Under the pieces are notes generated by a model. That model was not told the origin of the DNA. It made no database searches and was given only the letters and a program-made list of their open reading frames with translations. From the NCBI RefSeq assembly GCF_001494595.1, contig NZ_LN929907.1:1059468-1123467 (forward strand): DNA of 64,000 bases, given 5' to 3'. The stretch is from Mycobacterium sp. M26. Lineage in GTDB: Bacteria > Actinomycetota > Actinomycetes > Mycobacteriales > Mycobacteriaceae. A program made the position numbers and the translations under genes. Shown piece by piece: positions 50,918 to 61,244 of the stretch (position 1 is its first letter; each line of letters begins with the position of its first letter).

Positions 50918-52174
50918 ATGATCGAATGGTCCGACACCGACATCATCATGCGCGACACCGTTCGCGACTTCATTGCCAAGGAGATTCGACCGCATCTCGA
51001 CGACTTGGAAAGCGGTGCGATCTCGCCCTACCCGTTCGCGCGGAAGCTGTTCAGTGAGTTCGGACTTGACGCGATGGCCGCTGAGGCAGTCAAGTCGATG
51101 TTGGACCGTGAGCGGACCCGGGCCGACTCGGGCGAGGCCAAGGGCGAGTCTCGGGGCGGTGGTGGTCTCGGTGACATCGGTGCGCAGGCGTCGATGGCCG
51201 CTGTCCTTGTCACCGAATTGGCCGCAGTCAGTATCGGATTGCTCTCGACCATCGGGGTGAGCCTTGGACTCGGTGCTTCGACGATCATGTCCCGCGGCAC
51301 GCTGGCGCAGAAAGAACGCTGGCTGCCCGAACTGATGACGATGGAGAAGATCGCGGCCTGGGCCATCACCGAGCCGGACGCTGGCTCTGATGCTTTCGGT
51401 GGGATGAAGACCTATGTCCGACGCGATGGTTCGGACTACATCCTGAACGGCCAGAAGACCTTCATCACGAATGGACCCGACGCCGACGTCATCGTGGTGT
51501 ACGCGAAGCTGGACGAAGGCCCCGATTCCGGGATCGACAAGCGCGATCGGCCGGTGCTCACCTTCGTGCTCGACTCCGGGATGCCGGGCCTGAGTCAAGG
51601 TCGGCCCTTCAAGAAGATGGGCATGATGTCCTCGCCCACCGGCGAGCTGTTCTTCGACAATGTCCGGATAACCCCTGACCGGCTACTCGGCGAGACCGAA
51701 CAGCACGGGGGCGGTGACGGACGGGAAAGCGCCAGGGCGAACTTCGCCGGCGAGCGGATCGGCATTGCGCTGATGTCCTTGGGCATCATCAACGAATGCC
51801 ATCGGCTCAGCGTCGAGTACGCCAAGACGCGAACGCTGTGGGGCAAGAACATCGGTCAATTCCAGCTGATTCAGCTGAAGCTGGCGCAGATGGAGGTCGC
51901 CCGCATCAACGTCCAGAACATGGTGTTCCAGACTCTGGAGTCGGTGAGCCGCGGTCGGATGCCGTCGCTGGCCGAAGCCTCTGCGATCAAACTCTATTCG
52001 TCACAGGCCGCCACTGAGGTCGCGATGGAGGCGGTGCAGCTCTTCGGTGGCAACGGCTACATGGCCGAGTACCACGTCGAACGCCTTGCCCGCGATGCCA
52101 AGTCGTTGATGATCTACGCCGGTAGCAACGAGGTCCAGATCACCCACATTGCCAAGGGACTGCTCTCGGCATGA
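50918..52174 (+). CDS. Acyl-CoA dehydrogenase
   Basis: A 418-residue flavoenzyme making a 2-enoyl-CoA. AAWAITEPDAGSDAFGGMKT and NGQKTFITNGPDADVIVVYAK are the FAD and substrate segments, and LFGGNGYMAEYHVERLARDAK the C-terminal one. The usual catalytic Glu in YEG is replaced: residues 400-402 read Y-A-G (Ala401). A Glu at position 279 in AGERIGIALMSLG matches the alternative base used by isovaleryl-CoA and long-chain dehydrogenases. That suggests a branched-chain or bulky substrate. A Gly/Glu-rich insert lies at about residues 62-85. ATG 50918; the stop overlaps the hydrolase gene by 4 bases. Confidence 0.92.
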   Translation: MIEWSDTDIIMRDTVRDFIAKEIRPHLDDLESGAISPYPFARKLFSEFGLDAMAAEAVKSMLDRERTRADSGEAKGESRGGGGLGDIGAQASMAAVLVTELAAVSIGLLSTIGVSLGLGASTIMSRGTLAQKERWLPELMTMEKIAAWAITEPDAGSDAFGGMKTYVRRDGSDYILNGQKTFITNGPDADVIVVYAKLDEGPDSGIDKRDRPVLTFVLDSGMPGLSQGRPFKKMGMMSSPTGELFFDNVRITPDRLLGETEQHGGGDGRESARANFAGERIGIALMSLGIINECHRLSVEYAKTRTLWGKNIGQFQLIQLKLAQMEVARINVQNMVFQTLESVSRGRMPSLAEASAIKLYSSQAATEVAMEAVQLFGGNGYMAEYHVERLARDAKSLMIYAGSNEVQITHIAKGLLSA

Positions 52175-52995
52175 TCCACAGCGGCACGGGGTGCTACGAC
52201 GGTGTACGAACCCGGGTCCTGTCGGTCGACGGTGGTGGACCACCGATCGTCCTGCTGCACGGCTATGCGGACTGCGCTGACACCTGGCGGGCAGTGTTGT
52301 CCAGGCTTGAGGCGGCCGGTCGGTGCGCGAGTGCCGTTGACCTGCCGGGGTTCGGGTGGGCAGACGGCCGGCGGGCAGGACCACTGCTCCCGCAGTTCGA
52401 CGCCTTTCTCGACGCACTGCTCGAGGAACGCGGACCTGCAGTGCTTGTTGGCAACTCCCTGGGCGCCGCCACCGCCGTCCGGGCGGCTGACCGCAATCCC
52501 GATGCGGTGCGCGCCGTTCTGGCACTCAACGACCCGCTCAATGCCCGCCATCTGCCGGCCAAACTGGCCCGCGGCAGGCGGCTTCCGCCCGAGGTCTGGC
52601 GGACCGCTGCGATGCTGCCGATCCCGTCTGGTGTCGTGCGGTGGGCGACCAGCAAGGCCGTTCGGCATGTTCTTTACGGTCCGGACGTAGCCGCCGACCC
52701 CGCTGTTGTCGCGCGGTGGCGTCGCACGATCGGCGGCCGCGAGGCGCTGGCGACCTTGGGCCGCTACGCATTCGAATACGCCTACGAGACCGCCGACGGT
52801 CATCGCGGCCTACGCGTCGGCTGCCCCGCCGTCGTCGCGCACGGTGCCAAGGACCGCATCATCCCGGTCGAGGCGAGCCGGACATTGCACAAGCAGATTC
52901 CCGGTAGTTCCCTGGTAGTGCTGCCCCGATCCGGGCACTGCCCCCAATTGGATGACCCCGCGGCGGTCGTCGAGCTCATCATGGATCTGCCGTGA
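52171..52995 (+). CDS. Alpha/beta hydrolase
   Basis: A 274-residue hydrolase: PPIVLLHGYADCADTW (oxyanion), VLVGNSLGAATAV (nucleophile Ser in G-N-S-L-G), AHGAKDRIIPVEASR (Asp) and PRSGHCPQLDDP (His), the pattern of meta-cleavage and esterase-type enzymes. There is no signal peptide, so it is cytoplasmic. In the operon it could release a ring-opened or ester-linked acid before CoA activation, or hydrolyse a thioester. Start ATG 52171 in an ATGA overlap; stop overlaps the synthetase start (GTGA). Confidence 0.87.
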   Translation: MIHSGTGCYDGVRTRVLSVDGGGPPIVLLHGYADCADTWRAVLSRLEAAGRCASAVDLPGFGWADGRRAGPLLPQFDAFLDALLEERGPAVLVGNSLGAATAVRAADRNPDAVRAVLALNDPLNARHLPAKLARGRRLPPEVWRTAAMLPIPSGVVRWATSKAVRHVLYGPDVAADPAVVARWRRTIGGREALATLGRYAFEYAYETADGHRGLRVGCPAVVAHGAKDRIIPVEASRTLHKQIPGSSLVVLPRSGHCPQLDDPAAVVELIMDLP

Positions 52996-54602
52996 CCACG
53001 CATCCGGTGAATCTGCTGCGCGCTGTGGGCGTGTTGCAGCGCAGCGGAATGATCGATCTCGCCAATCCCGCACAACTGCTGAGTGCTTCCCGGGCGCTGC
53101 GCCGTTACGGCTCGTTCGGTGGGCTCCTGGCCTATACGGCGCAACGCTACGGCGATGCGCCAGCCCTGACCGACGATCACGGGACTTTGACATTCCGGGA
53201 ACTCGACCAGACGTCGAATGCGGTGGCACGCGCCATGATGTCCTCCGAGTTCGAGAGTGCCACGTCTGTCGGCCTGCTCAACCGCGGGCACCGGGGACTG
53301 ATGGTCGCGCTGGCTGCCGCCGGTAAGGCCGGACTACGAACGGTCCTGCTGAATGTCGGATTCGCCGGACCCCAACTACACGACGTGTGCGTACGGGAAC
53401 GGATCGGGCTCGTCCTGGCCGACGACGAGTTCACCCACCTGTTTGTCGACCTGCCCGCCGATGTGCGCGCGATGATCAACTGGGCCGAAGGGCCGTCAGA
53501 CCATCCCCTGCTCGACGACCTCGCCATCGGTCAGTCCGTCGACCCGCTACCCGCCCCGCAGCGGCCCGGTGGACTGGTACTGCTCACCAGCGGGACTACG
53601 GGTACACCCAAAGGAGCGCCTCGCGACCGGATCAACCCGCTGCAATCCGCGCAGCTTCTCGACCGCGTCCCATGGCCGGTGAGAAGTTGCTATGTGATCG
53701 CCGCGCCGTTGTTCCACGCCACCGGCTTGGCCACCGCCACAGTCGGATTGGCGTTGGGCAATCATCTGGTGTTGAGCAGGAAGTTCGATCCGCTCAGTGT
53801 TGTGACCGCGATGGCCGAACACCGTGCCGGTGCCGTCGTTCTGGTGCCCACCATGCTGAGCCGGATCCTGGACCTCGGACCCGAGATCATCGGCCGGCTC
53901 GATCTCTCCTCGCTACGGGTGGTTTTCGTCGCAGGATCGGCGCTCTCACCCCAGTTGTGCCGGCGAGCGATGGACACCCTCGGTGACGTGCTGTACAACC
54001 TGTACGGCTCGACCGAGGTCGCCACCGCCGCCGTCGCCACGCCCTCGGAGCTTCGTATCGCGCCCGGAACGGTGGGTCGTCCGCCGGTTGGCTGCCGGAT
54101 AGCCGCCTACGATTCCGACGACCACATCATCACCCGTCCCGGTGAGACGGGAACGCTGTATGTGTCCAGTGGACTGAGCTTTTCGGGCTACACCGATGGC
54201 GGAAGTAAACGGACGCTCGATGGCATGCTCTGCTCCGGTGACACGGGCCATTTCGACGAGTTGGGTCTGTGGTACGTCGACGGACGCGAGGACGACATGA
54301 TCGTCTCCGGCGGCGAGAATGTGTATCCGATCGAGGTCGAGAATCTGCTCTGCGAGCATCCGGCTATCACGGAGGCCGCCGTTGTGGGTGTTCCTGATCC
54401 AGATTTCGGTCAGCGTCTGTGCGCCTTCGTCGTGGTTGGGGCCAAAGTCGCCGATCTGAATGCCGACGACGTCAAGGACTATGTACGAAGTCGACTGGCC
54501 CGCCACAAGATTCCGCGCGATGTCGTCTTCCTCGACGCGCTTCCGCGTAACGAGACGGGTAAGGTTCTCAAGAAGGCCCTGCTGATGGGTGCGGCCGAGT
54601 GA
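52992..54602 (+). CDS. Acyl-CoA synthetase (FadD, ANL superfamily)
   Basis: A 536-residue adenylating enzyme. VLLTSGTTGTPKGAP at about residue 200 is the AMP-binding P-loop, YGSTEVATAAV the A5 motif, VDGREDDMIVSGGENVYPIEVE the hinge and A8 region, and RNETGKVLKKAL contains the catalytic Lys. It resembles the FadD2/FadD12-type mycobacterial synthetases by its N-terminal region (PAQLLSASRALRRYG). It would activate the acid produced by the aldehyde dehydrogenase or hydrolase next door. Start GTG 52992, coupled to both neighbours by 4-base overlaps. Confidence 0.92.
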   Translation: MTTHPVNLLRAVGVLQRSGMIDLANPAQLLSASRALRRYGSFGGLLAYTAQRYGDAPALTDDHGTLTFRELDQTSNAVARAMMSSEFESATSVGLLNRGHRGLMVALAAAGKAGLRTVLLNVGFAGPQLHDVCVRERIGLVLADDEFTHLFVDLPADVRAMINWAEGPSDHPLLDDLAIGQSVDPLPAPQRPGGLVLLTSGTTGTPKGAPRDRINPLQSAQLLDRVPWPVRSCYVIAAPLFHATGLATATVGLALGNHLVLSRKFDPLSVVTAMAEHRAGAVVLVPTMLSRILDLGPEIIGRLDLSSLRVVFVAGSALSPQLCRRAMDTLGDVLYNLYGSTEVATAAVATPSELRIAPGTVGRPPVGCRIAAYDSDDHIITRPGETGTLYVSSGLSFSGYTDGGSKRTLDGMLCSGDTGHFDELGLWYVDGREDDMIVSGGENVYPIEVENLLCEHPAITEAAVVGVPDPDFGQRLCAFVVVGAKVADLNADDVKDYVRSRLARHKIPRDVVFLDALPRNETGKVLKKALLMGAAE

Positions 54603-56002
54603 CGACTGCTACCGATCAGGCGTGCGGAGTCGTCACGCGCCTGCGTGCCGAGCAATCCGCATGGGCGGCCCTACCTGTCCGCGATCGGGTGAAGTGGCTA
54701 CACACGTATCGGGACTGGTTGTGGGACAACCAGTCCCGCATCGAAGAGCTGTTGATGAGGGAGACGGGTAAGCCTGCCACCGAGGCAGGTATGGAACTTC
54801 CCTATGTCATCGAGGCGATCAACTATCACGGCAGGCGGGCGCCACGTCTGGTTGGCGATCGTCGGCCGCGTCGCCATGGCTTGCTGGCGATCACGAAGCG
54901 CCAGTTGATCGTTCAGCATCCATATCCGGTGGTCGGCGTGATCACACCGTGGAATTTTCCGGTGGGACTGTCCTTGCTGGATACCATTCCGGCTCTGCTT
55001 GCCGGGTGCGCAGTCGTGGTCAAGCCTTCGGAGCTGACACCCCTGGCCGTGTCGGAGGCGATTGCGGGATGGACGGAGATCGGCGCCCCTGCGGTCCTGG
55101 CAGTGTTGACCGGTGACGGTGCGCTCGGCGCCGCAGTCGTTGACCATGTCGATTTCGTTCAGTTCACCGGCTCGGTAGAGACCGGCCGGGTGATCGGGCA
55201 GGCCGCGGCTGCACGGTTGATTCCCTGTGCGCTCGAGTTGGGTGGTAACGACGCCATGATCGTGCTTGCAGACGCCGATATAGAGCGGGCTGCCAACGCT
55301 GCCGTGTGGGGGGCGATGGCCAACTGCGGGCAGATGTGTGTCTCGGTGGAGCGCCTCTACGTCGAGTCAGCCGTCTACGGGCAGTTCGTCTCAGCGGTGA
55401 CGTCCAGGGCTGAAGCCTTGCGTCGCGGAACCGATATCGGCGGCCTCACGAGCGCAACCCAGCGCGAGGTGGTGCGCCGGCACGTCGAGGACGCCCTGGC
55501 CCGCGGTGCCACCGCTATGACCGGCGGACGAGACGGCGATGGTCCGACGGTGCTCGTCGATGTCGACCACGACATGCTGTGTATGGCCGAGGAGACGTTC
55601 GGGCCTGTGCTCCCGGTGCGGTGCGTCGCCGATGAACACGAAGCGGTCCGACTGGCCAACGAATCCCGCTACGGGCTGTCCGCCGTCGTCTTCAGCGGAG
55701 ATCGACGGCGGGCCGAGCGGCTTGCCCGCCAGCTCGACGTGGGCGCAGTCAGCATCAACGACGTATTCGGAAACCTGTTCACCCTGGCACTTCCCCAAGG
55801 CGGCTGGAAGGAGTCCGGTCTGGGCGTTCGCGGCGGAAGCGATGCGGTGGCGAAGTTCTGCCGCCCGCAAGCGATCGTCTCGGCCCGGGTGACGCCTCGC
55901 CGCGAACTCACCTGGTACCCGTACACCCCGGTGCGGCGGGCGCTGCTTCGCCGCATCTCTCGTCTGCTCGGCGCCCGCGGACTGCGGCGTCGGCTCGGAT
56001 AG
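54599..56002 (+). CDS. NAD(P)-dependent aldehyde dehydrogenase
   Basis: A 467-residue ALDH: GVITPWNFPVGLSL (cofactor site), VVKPSELTPL, FTGSVETGR, Glu213 in CALELGGNDAMIV and the nucleophile Cys247 in NCGQMCVSVERLYV, then EETFGPVLPV. The C-terminus carries an extra basic stretch (RRALLRRISRLLGARGLRRRLG), seen in membrane-associated ALDHs such as succinate-semialdehyde or fatty-aldehyde types. It would supply a carboxylic acid for the synthetase encoded just upstream. Start GTG 54599. Confidence 0.92.
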   Translation: MTTATDQACGVVTRLRAEQSAWAALPVRDRVKWLHTYRDWLWDNQSRIEELLMRETGKPATEAGMELPYVIEAINYHGRRAPRLVGDRRPRRHGLLAITKRQLIVQHPYPVVGVITPWNFPVGLSLLDTIPALLAGCAVVVKPSELTPLAVSEAIAGWTEIGAPAVLAVLTGDGALGAAVVDHVDFVQFTGSVETGRVIGQAAAARLIPCALELGGNDAMIVLADADIERAANAAVWGAMANCGQMCVSVERLYVESAVYGQFVSAVTSRAEALRRGTDIGGLTSATQREVVRRHVEDALARGATAMTGGRDGDGPTVLVDVDHDMLCMAEETFGPVLPVRCVADEHEAVRLANESRYGLSAVVFSGDRRRAERLARQLDVGAVSINDVFGNLFTLALPQGGWKESGLGVRGGSDAVAKFCRPQAIVSARVTPRRELTWYPYTPVRRALLRRISRLLGARGLRRRLG

Positions 56003-56020
56003 CCAAGGAGCGCAGCACAG

Positions 56021-56848
56021 GTGATGAAGATGAACCTCACGAACCGGGTCGTGGCGATCACCGGCGGCGCGCGCGGGATCGGTGCGGCGACCGCTGCGGC
56101 GTTCCGGCGCGCGGGTGCGCGGGTGGCCATCGGCGACGTGGACGTCGATCTGGCATCGCGCACTGCCGATGAACTGGGCTGCTGGTGGGGCGAGCTCGAC
56201 GTGACCGATCGGGCCAGCTTCGCCGGATTCCTGGATTCGGTGACCGACGCTCTGGGCTCGATCGACGTTCTCGTCAACAACGCCGGCATCATGCCGGTCA
56301 CCCCGCTGGTCGAGGAGTCGGCAGAGTCGATCGAACGTCAGATCGCGATCAACGTCGCCGGCGTGGTCTACGGAACGCAGCTGGCTGTGGAGCGGATGCG
56401 TCGTCGGGGCGGTGGAAGCGTGGTCAACGTCGCCTCGGCAGCCGGGCTGATGGGTTTTGGCGGTGTGGCCACCTATAGCGGCACCAAATTTGCGGTCAGG
56501 GGCTTCACCCAAGCTGCGGCTCTGGAACTGAAATCTTCGGGGGTCCGGTTCACCACCGTCTATCCGGGAATGGTGCAGACCGAACTGGCGGCCGGCCTGT
56601 CGGATCATGCGTTGATGCGTTCATGTCCCCCTGGCGTAGTGGCTGAAGCGATTGTCGATGGTGTTCGCCGGGGCAGGCGCTCGGTCTACGTACCGCGCCG
56701 CTTGGGGGCCGTTTCGCTCGCCAACGGGTTGCTACCTGAGGCGGCACGCACCCGGATGATGACGATCCTGGGCGCGGACCGACAGATGTTGGCCGGTGAG
56801 CCCTCGGCGCGCGCAACCTATGAACGGCGAGTCGGTCCGAAAGACTAG
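56021..56848 (+). CDS. Short-chain dehydrogenase/reductase
   Basis: A 275-residue SDR: TGGARGIGAA, NNAGIMPV, Ser in NVASAAG and YSGTKFAV for catalysis. A C-terminal extension of about 50 residues (VYVPRRLGAVSLANGLLPEAARTRMM) is common in mycobacterial SDRs thought to act on alcohols or lipids at the membrane. Start GTG 56021, with ATG codons at 56024 and 56030 as alternatives; AAGGAG stands at 56004-56009. Last gene of the operon; it could oxidise an alcohol to the aldehyde used by the ALDH. Confidence 0.9.
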   Translation: MMKMNLTNRVVAITGGARGIGAATAAAFRRAGARVAIGDVDVDLASRTADELGCWWGELDVTDRASFAGFLDSVTDALGSIDVLVNNAGIMPVTPLVEESAESIERQIAINVAGVVYGTQLAVERMRRRGGGSVVNVASAAGLMGFGGVATYSGTKFAVRGFTQAAALELKSSGVRFTTVYPGMVQTELAAGLSDHALMRSCPPGVVAEAIVDGVRRGRRSVYVPRRLGAVSLANGLLPEAARTRMMTILGADRQMLAGEPSARATYERRVGPKD

Positions 56849-57024
56849 GGCTCACAGTCGGCGCCCCTGAAAGGTTCTTCTCAAACAGCGGAATAGTCTG
56901 AAAACTCTTCTGCACGCGGCGGATTGGTCCGATCCGCGTTAATGACGACCCCGAAAATAAGGGACTCAAGTCCCTTTCCTTCACCCATACTTAAAGTTAT
57001 GTTCGTATATGCCTACCGGGGTAT

Positions 57025-57093
57025 GAAGACCGGGGTGGGGCGGCAACGAAAGAGGGGGTCGTTGCGGCCACGACCACCCCGGTCTTCTTTTTT
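57025..57093 (+). terminator. Strong intrinsic terminator with a nested stem
   Basis: GAAGACCGGGGTGG (57025-57038) pairs exactly with 57074-57087, GCAACGA (57043-57049) pairs with TCGTTGC (57059-57065) inside it, and six T follow at 57088-57093. It sits 180 bases beyond the last operon gene and just before the convergent M50 protease. Upstream, GGGACT-CA-AGTCCC (56961-56974) is another short dyad and TTATGT (56998-57003) could be a -10 box, so a short independent transcript may also end here. Confidence 0.85.
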
Positions 57094-57106
57094 GTTGCGA
57101 GGCTGT

Positions 57107-57886
57107 CTACATCCAGGCCGACCAGAACCGGGTGAGCTGAGCTCCAATCGCAGCAAGGCCACCCGGCACGCCGGACAGGTCGAAGACGCCGTAGACCATC
57201 GAGAAGAACCAGCGGTTCGGGCCGGGTGCCAGTAGCACCACCAGCAGGATGAGGAACCCGAACTGCTTGGCCGGCGCCACCGCACGCTGGGTCTCGGGGC
57301 TCAGGTGCGGTTCCAGCGCGCCGTACCCGTCTAGGCCCGGGATCGGCAGGATGTTCAGCAACAGCGCGGTGATCTGCAGAAAGCCCAGGAACGCCACGGC
57401 CGACCAGAACACCCCGTGATCCGGGTCGTAGAACAGTCGGGTGGCGGCCAGCAGCAGCACGCCGAGCACCAGGTTGGCGAATGGGCCGGCCAGGCTGACG
57501 AGCGTGCGTTGCCGAGGCGTCATGAACCCGGTCCGCACGTACACCGCCCCGCCCGGCAGGCCGATCCCACCCAGGGCGATGAACAGCAGGGGCAGACCCA
57601 GCGACAGCAGGGGACTGGAGTACTTCAGCGGGTTGAGCGTCAGATAGCCGCGAACGGCCACGTCGTGGTCACCGAATCGCCAGGCGGTGTAGGCGTGCCC
57701 GAACTCATGCAGGCACAGCGAGACCACCCAGCCGGCGATAACGAAGATGAACACTCCGACGTAGGCCATCGGCCGCACGGTTGCTGCCGCCAGCCAGGCC
57801 AGCACGCCGCCGAGGACCGTGATGGCGAGAATGACCAGGAAAATCGGGCTCGGACGCACCGACTGGTGCAGCGGGCGCACACTCAC
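57107..57886 (-). CDS. Site-2-protease-like M50 metallopeptidase (Rv0359-like)
   Basis: A 259-residue polytopic membrane protease. HEFGH at residues 60-64 is the zinc-binding HExxH within a membrane helix, and LLNILPIPGLDGYGAL is the N-x-x-P-x-x-x-L-D-G motif supplying the third ligand. Five or six helices. Family members cut membrane-bound regulators. No PDZ domain is present, so it is of the minimal class. GTG 57886 is the start. The position between the Rv0358-like gene and the Rv0360c side of the cluster matches M. tuberculosis. Confidence 0.93.
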   Translation of the reverse strand: MSVRPLHQSVRPSPIFLVILAITVLGGVLAWLAAATVRPMAYVGVFIFVIAGWVVSLCLHEFGHAYTAWRFGDHDVAVRGYLTLNPLKYSSPLLSLGLPLLFIALGGIGLPGGAVYVRTGFMTPRQRTLVSLAGPFANLVLGVLLLAATRLFYDPDHGVFWSAVAFLGFLQITALLLNILPIPGLDGYGALEPHLSPETQRAVAPAKQFGFLILLVVLLAPGPNRWFFSMVYGVFDLSGVPGGLAAIGAQLTRFWSAWM

Positions 57887-57922
57887 GACACGAAGCTACT
57901 CCGCTGGCGGGGGCCGCGGCGC

Positions 57923-58537
57923 TTACCGGACCCGCAGCCACCCGGTGATGTGCCGGTAGAACGCCGCCCTCCTGACCTCCCGCGGCGCGCTCACCCCGTC
58001 GCGCACCATGCGGGCGCCGGTGGTGCCGAGCTGAACGGCGCGCCCGCTCACCCAGCGGCGCGGCCGCATCCGGCCGGACAGCACCGCCGCCCGCAGGCCG
58101 GGCATCGACTCGGTCGGCTCGATCCGGACGCCGGTCACCGGACCGTCGAAAAGAACCTCGTCATCGACCACCGCCTCGCCGTACAGCACGGACTCCGCGC
58201 CGGGTGGAAGCCAGAATGCCGACCCGACCAGCACGGTGCCGGACTCGTCGCGGATCAATGGAACCCGTTGCGCCGCAGCGGTAAGTGCCCTGCGAGCACC
58301 GTGCCACCCCGAGAGGTGGGCTACCTCCACGTCGAGGCGCTCAATGCGCAGCAGGCGGGTCAGAACCGCCGCCAGATCGGCGTCATCGCCCAGCACGACC
58401 ACCCGTCGGGCACCGTCGACCGCCGCGTCGATACCGGCCGAGTCGCCCCCTTCATGGCCGCGCAAACCGGCCAGTGCCCGCGGTATCCGGTGGCCCCGAA
58501 ACCGCAACACGGCGATATCGGTGTTGGTCAACGACAC
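57923..58537 (-). CDS. Conserved hypothetical protein (Rv0358-like)
   Basis: A 204-residue soluble protein. GTG 58537 begins VSLTNTDIAVLRFRGHRIPRALAGL, which I recall as the opening of the Rv0358 family; a longer frame upstream would run into purA. VVVLGDDADLAAVLTRLLRIERLDVEVAHLSG looks like a Rossmann-like alpha/beta unit, followed by beta-rich repeats that suggest a nucleotide or lipid kinase-like C-terminal domain. No catalytic residue can be named. Divergent from purA and 36 bases upstream of the M50 protease gene, so the two are likely one operon. Confidence 0.8.
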   Translation of the reverse strand: MSLTNTDIAVLRFRGHRIPRALAGLRGHEGGDSAGIDAAVDGARRVVVLGDDADLAAVLTRLLRIERLDVEVAHLSGWHGARRALTAAAQRVPLIRDESGTVLVGSAFWLPPGAESVLYGEAVVDDEVLFDGPVTGVRIEPTESMPGLRAAVLSGRMRPRRWVSGRAVQLGTTGARMVRDGVSAPREVRRAAFYRHITGWLRVR

Positions 58538-58559
58538 TCCTTGCCCTGCGCTCCGATAG

Positions 58560-60538
<1,979 letters not shown>

Positions 60539-60557
60539 CATCTGTCACCATGGCGGC

Positions 60558-61244
60558 GTGGTTGAACATCGATCGAGAACCCTCAAAGCTCTGACCACTC
60601 CGCGCGCTGCTGCTGCGGCCGGCGTGCTGTTCGCGCTGCTGTTCGGTACGACGCTGATCCTGATCCGCACCTCGCTGCCGGAGGGGGCCTCGCCGGGCTC
60701 GCAGTGGCTCGACACCGGCAGCGCCAAGATGGATCTGGCGGCCAAGCTGATGCCGTTCGCGGGGATCAGCTTCCTGTGGTTCATCGGTGTCATCCGCGAC
60801 GGTTTCGGGCGCTACGAGGACCGGTTCTTCTCCACCGTGTTCCTCGGCAGCGGCCTGCTGTTCCTGGCGATGATGTTCGCCACCTCGGCGGTGGGCGCGG
60901 GTCTGGCGGGCAGCAACACCGCGGTCGGCGGCACCGAGGTCAGCACCGACGTCGCCCTCTTCGGGCAGATGACGGTGCTGGCGCTGTCGAAGACCTACGC
61001 CATCAAGATGGCGGCCGTGTTCATGATTTCGCTGGCCACCATCTGGCTGCGCACCGAACTCATGCCACGCTGGCTGGTGGCCCTGACCTATCTGGCTGCG
61101 CTCGGCTTGATCACGGCCAGTGGCATCAGCATGTGGATGACGTTGGCATTCCCGGTGTGGGTATTGATCGTCAGCGTCCTGTTGCTCACGCGCGCAGGGG
61201 TGTTCGAGCGTCATCGCGACGAATATCAGAATCAGGCGCGCTAG
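60558..61244 (+). CDS. Polytopic membrane protein, hypothetical
   Basis: A 228-residue protein with about six hydrophobic segments (residues 17-36, 61-79, 88-112, 130-160, 170-187, 190-210), including VLFALLFGTTLILIRTSLPEG at the start and ISMWMTLAFPVWVLIVSVLLL near the end. No transporter motif is recognised. Start GTG 60558, 19 bases behind the thioesterase gene. Its last 59 bases overlap the end of the convergent MmpL-type gene on the other strand, an unusually long overlap. Confidence 0.8.
   Translation: MVEHRSRTLKALTTPRAAAAAGVLFALLFGTTLILIRTSLPEGASPGSQWLDTGSAKMDLAAKLMPFAGISFLWFIGVIRDGFGRYEDRFFSTVFLGSGLLFLAMMFATSAVGAGLAGSNTAVGGTEVSTDVALFGQMTVLALSKTYAIKMAAVFMISLATIWLRTELMPRWLVALTYLAALGLITASGISMWMTLAFPVWVLIVSVLLLTRAGVFERHRDEYQNQAR

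Noticed and set aside
44770..56848. Prophage or integrative element
   Set aside because: No integrase, transposase, tRNA junction or phage structural gene; the genes are metabolic and codon use looks like the backbone.
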